From the NCBI GenBank assembly GCA_002368865.1, contig DFDT01000054.1, forward strand, positions 31,675-55,214: a stretch of 23,540 nucleotides of DNA, written 5' to 3'. The position numbers and the translations under genes were made by a program. Shown here one piece after another: positions 23,410 to 23,540 of this stretch. The notes under the pieces are model-generated. The model ran no database searches. It worked only from the letters and a program-made list of their open reading frames with translations, and was not told the DNA's origin. Source of the stretch: Lachnospiraceae bacterium UBA3821. GTDB taxonomy: Bacteria; Bacillota; Clostridia; Lachnospirales; Lachnospiraceae. Every line of letters starts with the position of its first letter. Within the stretch, counting starts at the first letter, position 1.

Positions 23410-23440
23410 TTTATAGAACCAAATTAGAACCGCCTGTCAA
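23410..23440 (-). promoter_or_regulatory. Candidate promoter of the sigma-ABC operon
   Basis: TTGACA (23435-23440) and TATAAA (23410-23415) with a long 19-bp spacer. An AT-rich dyad ATGAAATATTTTCAT follows near 23385-23399. The long spacer makes this uncertain; an ECF-type promoter for self-control may lie in the same stretch. Confidence 0.4.
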
Positions 23441-23462
23441 TTTTTGTATTAATTCCGGGCAT

Positions 23463-23498
23463 AACAAAAGGGCTCTCCAATTTCTCGGAAAGCCCCTT
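23463..23498 (-). terminator. Terminator after the upstream gene (probably tuf)
   Basis: Minus strand: AAGGGGCTTTCC (23487-23498) pairs with GGAGAGCCCTTTT (23466-23478), ending in TTTTGTT. It lies about 20 bp after the stop codon at 23519-23521. Confidence 0.85.
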
Positions 23499-23518
23499 AA
23501 TACTGTGTTTATTACAGA

Positions 23519-23540
23519 TTACTCGATGATAGTAGCAACT
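23519..23540 (-). CDS. tuf: C-terminal end of a gene, probably elongation factor Tu (partial)
   Basis: The last six codons and stop read VATIIE-stop. Clostridial EF-Tu proteins end in a VVATIIE-like tail, and an efficient terminator follows, as expected of a highly expressed gene. Only 22 bases are visible, so this is suggestive, not proof. If right, the sigma-ABC operon sits directly behind the str operon. Confidence 0.45.

Overview
The window looks like the chromosome of a Gram-positive gut clostridium, most likely Lachnospiraceae. This rests on the strong AGGAGG-type ribosome binding sites, a T-box leader, the protein repertoire (CstA-type transporter, BmrCD-like exporter, Rpn and DUF2130 remnants) and a C-terminus typical of clostridial EF-Tu at the right edge. 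It is an inference from family knowledge; no database was searched. Almost all genes lie on the minus strand; only the cstA pair (3953-6239) is on plus.

Left part (1-6320), housekeeping and tryptophan. A tryptophan-specific T-box leader (about 1172-1544, specifier TGG) controls trpD and, 74 bp downstream, a gene starting with a signal peptide that runs off the left edge. Next come a flavodoxin-like gene and a glutathione peroxidase-like gene with a good promoter and a tandem 15-bp repeat at the start site, then trpS with its terminator. Divergent from trpS is a plus-strand pair: an unrecognised 173-aa protein and a CstA-type carbon-starvation transporter, closed by a strong terminator.

Middle (6336-15484). 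One minus-strand operon, read GNAT acetyltransferase, glutathionyl-hydroquinone reductase 2, reductase 1, cysK, joins sulfur assimilation with two tandem thiol-dependent reductases. A heterodimeric ABC exporter pair follows, with one degenerate and one canonical ATPase half. malQ has its own promoter with a perfect palindrome just after the start site.

Right part (15585-20280), an AT-richer variable zone. It holds three gene fragments (Rpn-family nuclease C-terminus, DUF2130 C-terminus, and an endonuclease/exonuclease/phosphatase domain with an internal stop, the last two fused in frame). It also holds an apparently intact Mrr-like restriction endonuclease with a small XRE regulator upstream, a HAD hydrolase and a GIY-YIG nuclease with an unrecognised N-terminal domain. 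This reads as a defence/decay hotspot.

Far right (20281-23540). A tightly overlapping four-gene operon encodes an ECF-like sigma factor, a six-helix membrane protein, an ABC ATPase and an ABC-2 type permease: probably a self-regulated sensing/export module. Upstream of it lies the terminator and last codons of a gene that is probably tuf.
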